A stretch of DNA of 64,000 bases from NCBI RefSeq assembly GCF_001884045.1, contig NZ_MACF01000119.1, positions 62,001 to 126,000 of the forward strand. Reading direction: 5' to 3'. The notes below the pieces were generated by a model, which saw only the letters and a program-made list of their open reading frames with translations, was not told the DNA's origin and searched no databases. The position numbers and the translations under genes were made by a program. The DNA is from Bacillus mobilis (GTDB taxonomy: Bacteria; Bacillota; Bacilli; Bacillales; Bacillaceae_G). Positions 18,833-27,628 of this stretch are shown piece after piece (position 1 is the first letter of the stretch; each line of letters opens with the position of its first letter).

Positions 18833-19426
18833 ATGAATATAGAAATTAGAGCTTATAACAAATCGGATGAAACAGGATGGCTACGTTGCCGTGTGTTATC
18901 TTTTTTAGATACAGCGTATTACGATAATGTATTTAAGGAGAAAGCAAAATATGAAAATCCTGCTATTGAATTAGTAGCTCTATTTGAAAATCAAATTGTG
19001 GGTTTAATAGATATTGAATATGAATTAGAAGAACGTACAGTTTGTTCAAGAGGGACTGGTCTTGGTGGCATGATTTGGCATATTGCAGTTCATCCGGATT
19101 TTCGTAGAATGAAAATTGGTGATCAACTATTAAATGAAGCGGAAAAGCTAGCGAAAGAACATAACCTAAATCGATTAGAAGCATGGACTAGGGACAACCT
19201 ATGGGTACATGGATGGTATGAAAAGAACGGATTCGTAAACGTAGATTCATATTTACACGTATACTCCGATCATACAGACGAGATCAAAGGTGTAATGAAA
19301 AGTAATATAGATCGGCTATATCCAGTTCAAACATTTGCTCATTATACAGGTGAAAATAATGAAGAGATAAGAAAACAATTTAAACGAGTTCATGATTGTT
19401 TTTGTTTTGAAAAGTACTTTAGCTAA
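18833..19426 (+). CDS. GNAT family N-acetyltransferase
   Basis: 197 aa protein with the GNAT acetyl-CoA binding motif in IAVHPDFRRMKIGDQLL and the following helix LNEAEKLAKEHNLNRLEAWT, then WYEKNGFVN. An ~50-residue C-terminal extension goes beyond the usual fold. Substrate unknown. Translated right behind the serine hydrolase (4-nt gap), with GGAG inside the end of that gene. Confidence 0.85.
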   Translation: MNIEIRAYNKSDETGWLRCRVLSFLDTAYYDNVFKEKAKYENPAIELVALFENQIVGLIDIEYELEERTVCSRGTGLGGMIWHIAVHPDFRRMKIGDQLLNEAEKLAKEHNLNRLEAWTRDNLWVHGWYEKNGFVNVDSYLHVYSDHTDEIKGVMKSNIDRLYPVQTFAHYTGENNEEIRKQFKRVHDCFCFEKYFS

Positions 19427-19578
19427 CTAGAAAATCCTTATTAATAAAATAATGCTTCAAACTGAAGGGGAATCACATTCCATATTTTACAATTTAAAGT
19501 AGCTATCGTATTTCAAGTATGGAGTAAAAAGAGCTGAATATAGTTTTATAGATAAACAAGTATAAAGGAGGATACTAA

Positions 19579-20034
19579 ATGGATATTTTACTTGTTATTC
19601 TTATTATCGTATTAATGCAAAGTAAGGAACGTAAAGTAAAAGTTAATCGCATTTGGCTCGTTCCGACTTTGTTGTGCTTTGTAACAATTCAGTCCATTAT
19701 TCATATGGAACAATTAACTATATTACAATTACTATTATTCGTTTCCATGCTTGGAATTGGATTGGTTCTTGGGGTTATTAGAGGAAAAGCGTTAACATTT
19801 CGAATAGATAGTGAAACGGGTCATGTATTACGGAAAGGAAATTGGCTAAGCGCAATAATTCTTCTTATTATTTTAGGTGCGAAAATTGTAATAAAGCAAA
19901 GTATGTTTTCTGGAAGCACTCATAACACATTAATGGTTGTAACGAATGCCTTTTTATGCATTACATTAGGTACAGTAATAAGTAGACGATATTATATTTG
20001 GAAAAAATATAATCAGTTAATACAAAAAGTATAA
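19579..20034 (+). CDS. CcdC-like / DUF1453 membrane protein
   Basis: 151 aa with four predicted membrane helices and basic loops (SKERKVKVNR, RRYYIWKKY). The layout and the segment GVIRGKALTFRIDSETG, then VLRKGNW, fit the CcdC/DUF1453 family. In B. subtilis, CcdC lies near cytochrome c biogenesis genes but is dispensable. Here it stands alone, so its role is unclear. Start ATG follows AAAGGAGG. Confidence 0.7.
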   Translation: MDILLVILIIVLMQSKERKVKVNRIWLVPTLLCFVTIQSIIHMEQLTILQLLLFVSMLGIGLVLGVIRGKALTFRIDSETGHVLRKGNWLSAIILLIILGAKIVIKQSMFSGSTHNTLMVVTNAFLCITLGTVISRRYYIWKKYNQLIQKV

Positions 20035-20113
20035 ATACATGTATCCCTTGTTTAACAATGCTGTGAACGGTAATACTAAATAACATTGAATTTTTACAAC
20101 AAGGGATGATAAT

Positions 20114-20620
20114 ATGATATTCATTTACACAGATTTCGGCGGAACGCATTCAACTGCACTCGCTGCAGCGTATCATTTAAATAAATTACCAACGGATCGT
20201 AAGTTAACGAAAGAAGAAATATTAAATGTAGATTACTTTAATAAATTGAAAACAGAGGATATGGGGAAAATCATTTTTCATGGAGTAGATGAATATGGGA
20301 ATCCCGTATATACAATTGGGTGCGGGGCATCTAAAGTCGTCGTACCTGCGATGAAGCATTTAGGAGAGATTCTGCAAAAACATTATCAAAGTCATGAGAA
20401 GATTGTTTTTTCTAATACATCACCAACAGTTCCTTTACCTATGACTTTTGGGGGGCTGTTTTCTAGAAGATTCCACATCGATTTTATCGGTGTACCGTTA
20501 CTTGTATGGGGAGCAAAACTTAGCTGTGATAACATACAAAGACTGGTTAGTTATACGAAAGAAGCTGGCCGATTGACGAATGATTATGTTGTAATTTTAG
20601 ATAATGATACTTTTAAATAA
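20114..20620 (+). CDS. DUF3189 family protein
   Basis: 168 aa. The N-terminus MIFIYTDFGGTHSTALAAAY resembles a P-loop-like turn seen in DUF3189 proteins. Later parts include GVDEYGNPVYTIGCGASK and GLFSRRFHIDFIGVPLLVWG. No signal peptide. The family occurs in endospore formers; its function is not known. The gene is single and has its own terminator. Confidence 0.7.
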   Translation: MIFIYTDFGGTHSTALAAAYHLNKLPTDRKLTKEEILNVDYFNKLKTEDMGKIIFHGVDEYGNPVYTIGCGASKVVVPAMKHLGEILQKHYQSHEKIVFSNTSPTVPLPMTFGGLFSRRFHIDFIGVPLLVWGAKLSCDNIQRLVSYTKEAGRLTNDYVVILDNDTFK

Positions 20621-20628
20621 TGCACGAT

Positions 20629-20670
20629 AAGAAGAAAATGGGGCAAATACTTCGGTTTTCTTCTTTTTTT
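20629..20670 (+). terminator. terminator
   Basis: AAGAAGAAAA (20629-20638) pairs with TTTTCTTCTT (20656-20665), then T5. Confidence 0.85.
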
Positions 20671-20820
20671 CGTGAAAATGACAAAAAATATTCACATTTA
20701 ATATGCATCTACTATAGCCAAAACAATAAAGTCCTGTTACTATTACAGGGATATTCTCTTTTCGTAACATAAATATATAGAAAAGTCAGAAAAGAGGAAT
20801 TGAATTAAGGGAGGAACAAC

Positions 20821-21627
20821 ATGAAGCGTGTTGCTTGGATTACTGATAGTACAACTGCGAGTTTTACAACAGAAGGAGATAACTTTGTTATCCCAATTGA
20901 AGTTATTATTGATGGTGTGTCGTACAAAGATTGTGAAGAAGGTGTGCGTGAGCGCGTCTATAATGCGTTAAACGAAGGTAAAACTGTCACTACATCACAG
21001 CCTAACATAGGGGAAATGGTAGAGTTATTTTCGAAATGTAAAGAAGAATATGAAGAGGGATTTGCAGTTGCTATTAGCGGAAAAGTAAGTGGAACCTATC
21101 AAAACATGAAGTTAGCTGCAGACATGGCAGGTTTCCCATTAACGGTATTAGATAGCGAAACAACAAGCTATCCAATGGATGAACTAATTAGAAAAGCGAA
21201 ATCGTTATACAATGATGGTATGACGTTACAAGATATACACAATACATTAGCAGATGAAAAAAGAAGACCTTTCCACGTGTTCCCGAAAAGTTTAAAAGGC
21301 CTTTACGCAAGTGGACGTGTAAAAGGGGTTCAATTTTTACTTGGAAGTTTATTAAGTGTCAACTTAATATTAGAAGTAAAAGGTGGAGAGCTTTTACTTG
21401 AAAAGAAAGTTCGCAAAATCCAAAAATGTCGAGAATACATTAAAAATGAACTTGAAAAAGAATTACCAAAAGTACTTCATATGTTCCATGCTAACGATAA
21501 AGATGGAGCTGAAGAATGGATTTCAGATATTAGACAAGCATTCCCTGAAATGGATTTCAAACTATATCCATTACCAATTTCATTTGCGGTTCATGCAGGT
21601 GAAGGTACAATAGCAATTAGTTATTAA
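20821..21627 (+). CDS. DegV family fatty-acid-binding protein
   Basis: 268 aa. It opens with the DegV signature WITDSTTASF and has SGKVSGTYQNMKLAADMAG and the LRPIL-like region near the middle. DegV proteins (FakB type) bind a fatty acid and present it to the FakA kinase for incorporation into phospholipid. A FakA partner is not nearby. Start ATG follows AAGGGAGG. Confidence 0.9.
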   Translation: MKRVAWITDSTTASFTTEGDNFVIPIEVIIDGVSYKDCEEGVRERVYNALNEGKTVTTSQPNIGEMVELFSKCKEEYEEGFAVAISGKVSGTYQNMKLAADMAGFPLTVLDSETTSYPMDELIRKAKSLYNDGMTLQDIHNTLADEKRRPFHVFPKSLKGLYASGRVKGVQFLLGSLLSVNLILEVKGGELLLEKKVRKIQKCREYIKNELEKELPKVLHMFHANDKDGAEEWISDIRQAFPEMDFKLYPLPISFAVHAGEGTIAISY

Positions 21628-21630
21628 GAG

Positions 21631-21662
21631 AAAAACCCGTGAATGATTCGCGGGTTTTTTAT
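21631..21662 (+). terminator. terminator
   Basis: AAAAACCCG (21631-21639) pairs with CGGGTTTTT (21651-21659), followed by T. Confidence 0.9.
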
Positions 21663-21760
21663 TTAATTAAATTGAAAATGGAGGCATATTACGTCGCCAT
21701 TAAGTAAAAAGCTCATTTTAACGTTTTTAGGAGCAACCAATCTCTCAACTAGATTTAAAA

Positions 21761-22333
21761 TTAAAAATATAAACCTTTTCCTACTGGCTGAACAGTTTCT
21801 AGTACAGTATCGACCATTGTTTCATTGATTAGGGTTCTTATAATCCAAGCTGAGAGATCTTGAGCAGCAAAACAACCTGCAGCAGTGGAGATATTTCCTT
21901 CGTTTACGAAACTTTGTTCAATAACATCTACATCGAATTCTTTAAGCTGTTCTACTACGGACGGATATGTAGTCGCTTTTTTACCTGTTAGCAATTTTTT
22001 AGCTCCTAGTAATAATGAACCAGAACACATAGATCCTATTAATTGTCTTTGAGGATCTAAATGAATGCTATTAATATATTCTTGGTTTTTATATAAATCT
22101 TGTACACCCTTACCGCTTGCAAATATTACTGCGTCAGCAGTAGGAATATCAGATATGCTTCCTGTCATGGGAATACGTAAACCAGACATGGATATATGAG
22201 TTTTTTCCGTTCCTAATAGTTGAACGTTCCAATCAGAAACACCGCCAACTAAACGTACACGATTTAATAAATCCCATGGTAAAAAAACATCTATATCAGT
22301 AAAGTTATCGAAACAGACTATTGCAATTTTCAT
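21761..22333 (-). CDS. DJ-1/PfpI family protein
   Basis: 190 aa protein of the DJ-1/PfpI/ThiJ superfamily. The nucleophile elbow holds Cys103 in GSMCSGSLLLG, and AAGCFAAQDLSAWII is the typical C-terminal helix region. It resembles the stand-alone amidotransferase-like domain of GlxA-type regulators, but without a DNA-binding part. Members act as isonitrile hydratases, chaperones or glyoxalases; which applies here cannot be told. Start ATG follows GAGGGA. Confidence 0.82.
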   Translation of the reverse strand: MKIAIVCFDNFTDIDVFLPWDLLNRVRLVGGVSDWNVQLLGTEKTHISMSGLRIPMTGSISDIPTADAVIFASGKGVQDLYKNQEYINSIHLDPQRQLIGSMCSGSLLLGAKKLLTGKKATTYPSVVEQLKEFDVDVIEQSFVNEGNISTAAGCFAAQDLSAWIIRTLINETMVDTVLETVQPVGKGLYF

Positions 22334-22593
22334 TTTCTAATCCCTCATTCCGTATGTATGTCCCCTTATTTAGAATATAAACTTCTCCTTTTAATTTTCT
22401 ATATTAAGTTATAAATTCCTGTATATTCTATGCGATGGAAATTTAATTAAATAAAAGGATTATACACCTATAAAATATGTGGCATCCAAATACCTCATAG
22501 ATAACGTAAATAATGTTGTTTCGAAAGTTTAAAGGGTTTTTAAATATAAAAATAGAAATCTATATAAAAAAATATACAAATGGTAGTGATGCT

Positions 22594-23817
22594 ATGAAAA
22601 TAGGTAAATTTGGAGAATTAAATAACATAAGTATTGATACAATTAGACATTATATGGACCTGGGTCTCATTATTCCTGAAAAAAAGGGAGGGCATTATTT
22701 TTTTGATGAGTATTGTCAAACAGATTTAAAACTTATATTACATTACAAAGAACTAGGGTTTAGCTTGAATGAAATTAAAGAACTATTTTTTTATAAAAAT
22801 TTAGCGAAATCTATGAATTACAAAAAAGATACTTTTTACCAATCTTTATTTAAGCTGAAATATGACAAGTTGGAACAGGAAATAGAACTTTTGGAGAAAA
22901 AACGGGATAAATTAAAGGAAGTGTTACATGATTTATTATTAACAAGTGAAACTTCTAATTCAATTATAGGAATAGATTTAAGTGTACTACATTTACTGAC
23001 ATGTTCTAAGTGTAGCAAAAAATTAATTCTTCAAGATGGAATTATTACTAACAATCAAATTACCGAGGGGAAGTTAATTTGTAATTGTGGTGAAGAATAT
23101 AGTATTACTTCAGGAATTATAACTGCTGGTAAAACATTTAAAGTAAATGGGCAAACGGCACTGGAAGATACTATTTCGGATTATATTTATGAAACTGATA
23201 AGGCATATTTGGAAAATATGCTTAAAGAAGGGGAATGGGCGAAAAAGAAACTAATACATTTAGATTTAAGTAACAAATTAATACTGGATATAGGATCGGG
23301 ACTTGGATTCTTTTTGAGAAACATTTATGAAGACCTACCCGAAGATTGCCTATACATTGCAGTGGATCGAGATTTAAATAAACTTATATTTTTAAAAAAT
23401 GTATTAGCAAGAAGAAATCCGAAAAGAAACATACTCTTTATCTGTGCTGATTTTTTGAACATCCCTATTCAGAATCAGTCTGTTGATATTGTAATTGATC
23501 ATTCTGGTACGAGCAATTATAGTTTTGAGCATGAAAATTTTTTACTTCACGAGTTAAATCCGCTTTTTAAAATGGATTGCTTTTTATTAAGTTTATTTAT
23601 TTTATTTAAAAATTTCAGCTCAAATAGCCAAATTACAAATAAATTTCGAGCAAATTTTACACTTTCAAAAGTAACGAAAGAGATCCAAAATCTACAGTTT
23701 CATTCGATTGATGAAAGTACTTCAAACTATTTGAAACGAGGAGGTAAGTACGAGGATTTCTTTGTTCAAGGAGAAGAAATTTATACATATTCATTTTTCG
23801 GAAAAAGATGGGGTTAA
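22594..23817 (+). CDS. MerR-type regulator fused to zinc-ribbon and SAM methyltransferase
   Basis: 407 aa with three parts. Residues 1-~70 are a MerR winged HTH (IGKFGELNNISIDTIRHYMD, then GFSLNEIKELF). A coiled-coil helix spans ~85-118. A zinc-ribbon-like region has Cys137/Cys140 and Cys163/Cys165. Residues ~215-407 form a class I methyltransferase with motif I DIGSGLG (232-238), acidic D258 and ADFLN (285-289). The zinc ribbon plus methyltransferase recalls RlmA-type rRNA methyltransferases. The next gene is an MFS pump with a MerR-style promoter. I infer a self-contained sensing and resistance locus. The ATG at 22594 starts the HTH; longer starts upstream are unlikely. Confidence 0.82.
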   Translation: MKIGKFGELNNISIDTIRHYMDLGLIIPEKKGGHYFFDEYCQTDLKLILHYKELGFSLNEIKELFFYKNLAKSMNYKKDTFYQSLFKLKYDKLEQEIELLEKKRDKLKEVLHDLLLTSETSNSIIGIDLSVLHLLTCSKCSKKLILQDGIITNNQITEGKLICNCGEEYSITSGIITAGKTFKVNGQTALEDTISDYIYETDKAYLENMLKEGEWAKKKLIHLDLSNKLILDIGSGLGFFLRNIYEDLPEDCLYIAVDRDLNKLIFLKNVLARRNPKRNILFICADFLNIPIQNQSVDIVIDHSGTSNYSFEHENFLLHELNPLFKMDCFLLSLFILFKNFSSNSQITNKFRANFTLSKVTKEIQNLQFHSIDESTSNYLKRGGKYEDFFVQGEEIYTYSFFGKRWG

Positions 23818-23830
23818 CCCCATCTTTTAT
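23806..23830 (+). terminator. terminator overlapping stop codon
   Basis: The 20-bp perfect palindrome AGATGGGGTTAACCCCATCT (23806-23825) is followed by T4. The stop codon of the MerR-methyltransferase gene is at its centre. It shares the core GGGTTAACCC with the operator at 23871. Confidence 0.75.
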
Positions 23831-23864
23831 TTATTTCCCCTTAAAACTTTTCAAATAGTACATA

Positions 23865-23895
23865 TTGATATTGGGTTAACCCAAGAACTTACACT
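23865..23895 (+). promoter_or_regulatory. MerR-style promoter/operator of the MFS gene
   Basis: -35 TTGATA (23865-23870) and -10 TACACT (23890-23895) are separated by 19 bp. The 14-bp palindrome TTGGGTTAACCCAA (23871-23884) lies in that spacer. MerR-family activators typically bind a dyad in a 19-20 bp spacer and untwist it, so this arrangement fits regulation by the MerR-domain protein encoded upstream. That pairing is inferred. Confidence 0.6.
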
Positions 23896-23928
23896 TAATG
23901 TAATACAAAGAATAGTGGGGGAATTGTT

Positions 23929-25227
23929 ATGGGAAGTTTACGATTACATATAGAAAATAAAAATAGAAACCCGGAACTAAGAAATATTTGTTTATATTCA
24001 ATCGCAAAAACAGTATCAATATTCGGGACCTCTATGTATAGTTTCGCATTAAGTTTATATGTTTTACAAATAACTGGATCAGCGTTAAATTTCGCGATTA
24101 CGCTCATATTAGGAACAATTCCAATGATTATTATGAATCCATTTGCTGGTGTAATTGCTGATAAAGTTAATAAAAAGAAACTAGTTGTTTGTATGGATCT
24201 ACTAAGTGGCTGCTTATTAATAGCTGTTTATATAGTAAGCAGCCGTTATGGATTAAACTTATTCATCATTTATACTACGACCTTTCTAATGACGGTCTTT
24301 TCAACCTTTTTTGGAATAGGATTAGAAGCTGCGAAACCGAATATCGTCTCTAAAGAGAGGCTTATGAGTATTAATTCTATAAGTAAAATTATTGATTCTG
24401 TATCTCTAATTCTTGGACCCATGTTAGGTGGTATCGTTTTTTCAGTATTTGATATTAAAACTTTTATCATTATAAACGGTATTTCATTTATTCTTTCAGG
24501 GATAGCATTACTATTTATTCACTTTAAACTGTTCGAGTGTAATATAAATGGGGGAAATTCAAAAAGAAGAGTTAATTTTATTAAAGATATAAAAGAGGGG
24601 TTTTCTTACTTACTTGAAAAGGAAAGTTTAAAGAATACGTTTCATATTTTAATTTCGTTTAATTTCTTCTTAGGCTTTGCTGTTACCGTTCCATTGCCAT
24701 ACATTATTAACACAGTACTCAATCTTAGTTCTAAGCAATTTGGTATCATTCAAGGGACCTTTCCAGTAGGGATGATAATTGGTGCAATTGTAGTAAAAAA
24801 GATAACTAATCGTTTTTCTTACTCTTATCTTTTGAAAAAGCTAAGTTCTATGTTGTCAGTTATTATGATTTTTTCAGGAATTCCAGTTTTATTCAAAAGC
24901 TTTGAAGTGAATGATTTTGTATTCGTTATTACGTATTGTGTTGTTATGATCTTTTTAGGGATTATTATAGCGCTAATTGATATTCCTTTAATTTATTTCA
25001 TGCAAAAAGAGATTCCTGATGAATATAGGGGAAGAGTGCTTAGTATTGGATTAAGCTTAGGGAAAATGATGCAGCCAATAGCACTCGCAATATCAGGTCT
25101 ATTATTAAATTATATCCCAGCCTACATCATTCCAATTGCAGGTGGAATCTTATATTTAATAGTAATTAAAATTTCATCAAATCGTTTCACATTAGAAGTT
25201 CATTCGAAAGATTATAGTGCTTCGTAG
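23929..25227 (+). CDS. MFS transporter (efflux type)
   Basis: 432 aa with about 12 membrane helices; MFS loop motif in GVIADKVNKKKLVV. The sequence is of the MFS_3/MefA-like efflux type (ALSLYVLQITGSALNFA; RGRVLSIGLSLGKMMQP). It probably exports a hydrophobic compound across the cytoplasmic membrane. It lies directly behind the MerR-methyltransferase fusion and has its own MerR-style promoter, suggesting induction by the compound it expels. Start ATG follows GGGGGAATTGTT. Confidence 0.85.
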   Translation: MGSLRLHIENKNRNPELRNICLYSIAKTVSIFGTSMYSFALSLYVLQITGSALNFAITLILGTIPMIIMNPFAGVIADKVNKKKLVVCMDLLSGCLLIAVYIVSSRYGLNLFIIYTTTFLMTVFSTFFGIGLEAAKPNIVSKERLMSINSISKIIDSVSLILGPMLGGIVFSVFDIKTFIIINGISFILSGIALLFIHFKLFECNINGGNSKRRVNFIKDIKEGFSYLLEKESLKNTFHILISFNFFLGFAVTVPLPYIINTVLNLSSKQFGIIQGTFPVGMIIGAIVVKKITNRFSYSYLLKKLSSMLSVIMIFSGIPVLFKSFEVNDFVFVITYCVVMIFLGIIIALIDIPLIYFMQKEIPDEYRGRVLSIGLSLGKMMQPIALAISGLLLNYIPAYIIPIAGGILYLIVIKISSNRFTLEVHSKDYSAS

Positions 25228-25523
25228 TTTCAGAGCTACTTAGAAAACCTTTTAAAGACAATCCTGTAAATCAAGGTAAGCTATATACAGGTGGTTTATT
25301 TAAATATGCGATTCATATTAATTATCTTGGGGATTGCATTTGGGTGCTTGGTTTAGCATTAATCTCTTGCAATATTTTTAGTTTATTTATCCCGCTAGGC
25401 CTATTCTTAGTATTTGTTTTTGACTATATTCCAAAATCTGATGATTACTTACAGAACAAGTATGGGGAACAATTTACAGTGTATAAACAGAAAACAAAAA
25501 AACTACTACCGTTTATTTGGTAA
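25221..25523 (+). pseudogene. C-terminal remnant of isoprenylcysteine methyltransferase-like (DUF1295/ICMT) protein
   Basis: A frame without a good start reads ELLRKPFKDNP, then GKLYTGGLFKYAIHINYLG, then a hydrophobic helix, then YLQNKYGEQFTVYKQ, then LLPFIW and stop at 25521. This is the C-terminal pattern of ICMT/DUF1295-type membrane methyltransferases (usual GLF-x-xSRHPNYLG). The key RHPNY is degraded to IHINY. The N-terminal half is missing, replaced by the end of the MFS gene. Probably not functional. Confidence 0.65.
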
Positions 25524-25542
25524 ATCAACTTCATAAATTATA

Positions 25543-25573
25543 AAAAGCGCAGGATTCATATCCTGCGCTTTTC
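25543..25573. terminator. bidirectional terminator
   Basis: A perfect 13-bp stem (25543-25555 with 25560-25572), GC-rich centre, A4 and T4 flanks. It serves the convergent gene on the minus strand. Confidence 0.9.
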
Positions 25574-26274
25574 TATCGTAATTCAGCTGTTTTTCTAATA
25601 ACAATCTTATCAATATCATCTTCTTCATCACCGATAAATAACCCGCGTTCTTTTAAATACGCCTCAAAATATAAATCTGCTTCTGCACGTTCATCATACG
25701 GTTTTACAGATAGAACGAAACCTAATTTGTTTTGTTCCTCTAAATGAGAAGTGGAGATGTAAGCCGGTACATTGTGGCGTAAAAAGAGTTCTTTAACCGG
25801 AATAATCATATCTTTCATTAATTTCGTTAACATACCCATTTCAAACTCGAAATTAAAGCGATCTATGCTACATAAATCAGCGAATACTACACCGATAAAA
25901 CCTGTATTAAATACTTCTTGATATTCTACTTCTTCATCATTACCGTAAAAATCCTTTTCGATTAAATAATTTACAAAATAAGCAACGCCATCACTTTGTT
26001 CAAATGGTTTCGTTGAAAGAACAAAGCCGATTTTCTTTTGTTTATGTAAATACACACATGACATGTATGCTGAAATGTTATGTTCTTTAAATAGAGAACT
26101 TGTTGCCCCAGAGAGGCCATCAAGTACGTGATGAACAATTTGAAGTTTTTTACGAGCGAAATAATAGGATTTCTTTTGTAACTCCAATGTATCAATAAAG
26201 ACAGAGCCGATAAAGCCTGTATTTGAAATGATAGGTGTTTGCTTTTTTCTTCCTCTGCGCTTTGCTTGAGCCAT
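25573..26274 (-). CDS. unknown protein with two tandem ~90-residue repeats
   Basis: 233 aa, not assigned to a family. A basic N-terminus (MAQAKRRGRKKQ) precedes two homologous halves. Each begins NTGFIGxVF and continues through HN(I/V)(S/P)AY(M/I)S to L(E/H)xQxK(I/L)GFVLS(T/V)KP. The halves share a predicted alpha/beta pattern, so the gene arose by internal duplication. No signal peptide or membrane helix. The ATG at 26274 is chosen because the AGGG site lies too close to the earlier ATG at 26286. Expressed alone with its own terminator. Confidence 0.75.
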   Translation of the reverse strand: MAQAKRRGRKKQTPIISNTGFIGSVFIDTLELQKKSYYFARKKLQIVHHVLDGLSGATSSLFKEHNISAYMSCVYLHKQKKIGFVLSTKPFEQSDGVAYFVNYLIEKDFYGNDEEVEYQEVFNTGFIGVVFADLCSIDRFNFEFEMGMLTKLMKDMIIPVKELFLRHNVPAYISTSHLEEQNKLGFVLSVKPYDERAEADLYFEAYLKERGLFIGDEEDDIDKIVIRKTAELR

Positions 26275-26386
26275 TGTAAAAATCATCCCTTCATGTACAA
26301 TTAAAATAAAAAGAACGTCTGTTCGTATATTTATATTTTACTATTAAAACGCTATAAAGTAAAGGGTTTTTGACGAAAAAAACAAC

Positions 26387-26413
26387 AAAAAAGACACCTG
26401 TAAAAGGTGCCTT
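26387..26413 (-). terminator. terminator (minus strand)
   Basis: Read on the minus strand, AAGGCACC pairs with GGTGTCTT (one G-T pair) and is followed by a T-rich run. It lies downstream of the 34-aa gene. A second hairpin (TGTAGGG/CCCTACA) lies at about 26420-26445. Confidence 0.6.
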
Positions 26414-26452
26414 AAACGCTGTAGGGAAGAGGGTTCATCCCTACAATTTATA

Positions 26453-26557
26453 TTATGATACAGAAACAATCTCTTCTGTATCTTCTACATCTAAATGACA
26501 GTCCATAGTACGAACATCTTGATCTTCATGACTTCCGAAATAAATAGTAATTTTCAT
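26453..26557 (-). CDS. small acidic protein (34 aa), unknown
   Basis: The frame from ATG at 26557 to TAA at 26453 encodes MKITIYFGSHEDQDVRTMDC, then an acidic tail ending EEIVSVS. A strong AAAGGAG site lies 8 nt upstream and terminator hairpins follow, which supports expression. Residues 1-7 would form a beta strand. No family recognised. The longer plus-strand frame across it looks like its shadow. Confidence 0.65.
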   Translation of the reverse strand: MKITIYFGSHEDQDVRTMDCHLDVEDTEEIVSVS

Positions 26558-26782
26558 ATGTATCGCTCCTTTATTCTAGGAATACCTAAAATAATTACTA
26601 GTAATGTTAATATTTATTATATACCACTTTTTTCATTCCGACAACGTTATATCATTTTTAATTCTTTTAGGGTGAAAAGAGTGATGTATAGAGCTATTTT
26701 TATAGAAATAAGCACATTTCATATATGTTATATTTAATACTGAACGATTCGAATACGAATTTTTATGAAAGGAGAAAAAAGA

Positions 26783-27583
26783 ATGAATTATAAACAGTTA
26801 TTAATAGATAACTTCACATATAAAACGTCATATATTGCGCGACAGGTACGTGGAATGAATGTAAAAGAAACGAAGGATTATATTGCTGTAGACTGTGGTT
26901 TACCTGCAGATACATTTAATATCATTACTTTACTAAACAATGATGTAACGGAAGGTATTGAGAAAATATATAAAGTGGTAAGCGCATATAATCAAAAGAA
27001 ATTTCCAATGAGTATTTGGTTTTGGGATGATAGGCATGAGCAAACTATAAAAAACGAATTAATAAAACTTGGCTTAAAAGAAGCAGAACAAAATATCGCG
27101 ATGGTAGCAGACTTAAAGACAATTCAACCAACAATAAAAATGCCAGAAGGTTTTACGATACAAAGAGCATCTTCGTTAGGACAAATTAAAAAGTTTGGGG
27201 AAACGTTAGCTAATCTATTTGGTACGTCAGAGGAAGGTATACATGTGCAAACATTTTACAATGAAACTGCTTCTTTCGATTTATGGAATAGTGAAAATAT
27301 GAAACTATATTTAGGGATTTTTAAAGATGAAGTCGTATCTGTTGGTTCATTAGTATGTACAAAAGATAGTATTGGTATTTATGATATAGCAACTAAACAA
27401 GAAATGCGAGGGCAAGGATTTGGCTCCACTATGTTTAATTACTTGCTGCAAGAAGCAAAAGAATTGAAAGTTGCTCAATGCGTATTACAAGCTTCACCTG
27501 ATGGAATTAATATTTATAAAAAATCGGGCTTTCAATCTGTTGGACAAATGACAGTATTTGAAAATCGGCATTTAATTGAATAA
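26783..27583 (+). CDS. GNAT family N-acetyltransferase
   Basis: About 266 aa. The C-terminal half carries the acetyl-CoA motif MRGQGFGSTMFNYLLQEAK and the late motif INIYKKSGFQSVGQM. The N-terminal half (GLPADTFNIITLL) resembles the tandem-GNAT type in which the first domain is degenerate. Substrate unknown. The ATG at 26783 follows AAAGGAG with 8-nt spacing; an earlier ATG at 26765 overlaps the ribosome binding site. Confidence 0.82.
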   Translation: MNYKQLLIDNFTYKTSYIARQVRGMNVKETKDYIAVDCGLPADTFNIITLLNNDVTEGIEKIYKVVSAYNQKKFPMSIWFWDDRHEQTIKNELIKLGLKEAEQNIAMVADLKTIQPTIKMPEGFTIQRASSLGQIKKFGETLANLFGTSEEGIHVQTFYNETASFDLWNSENMKLYLGIFKDEVVSVGSLVCTKDSIGIYDIATKQEMRGQGFGSTMFNYLLQEAKELKVAQCVLQASPDGINIYKKSGFQSVGQMTVFENRHLIE

Positions 27584-27628
27584 ATTATTCGATCCAAATT
27601 GCTTTCATGTAGGGGTTAATACATCATT

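Noticed and set aside
26495-26737. 80-codon plus-strand frame
   Set aside because: Shadow of the 34-aa minus-strand gene and AT-rich spacer; no ribosome binding site.
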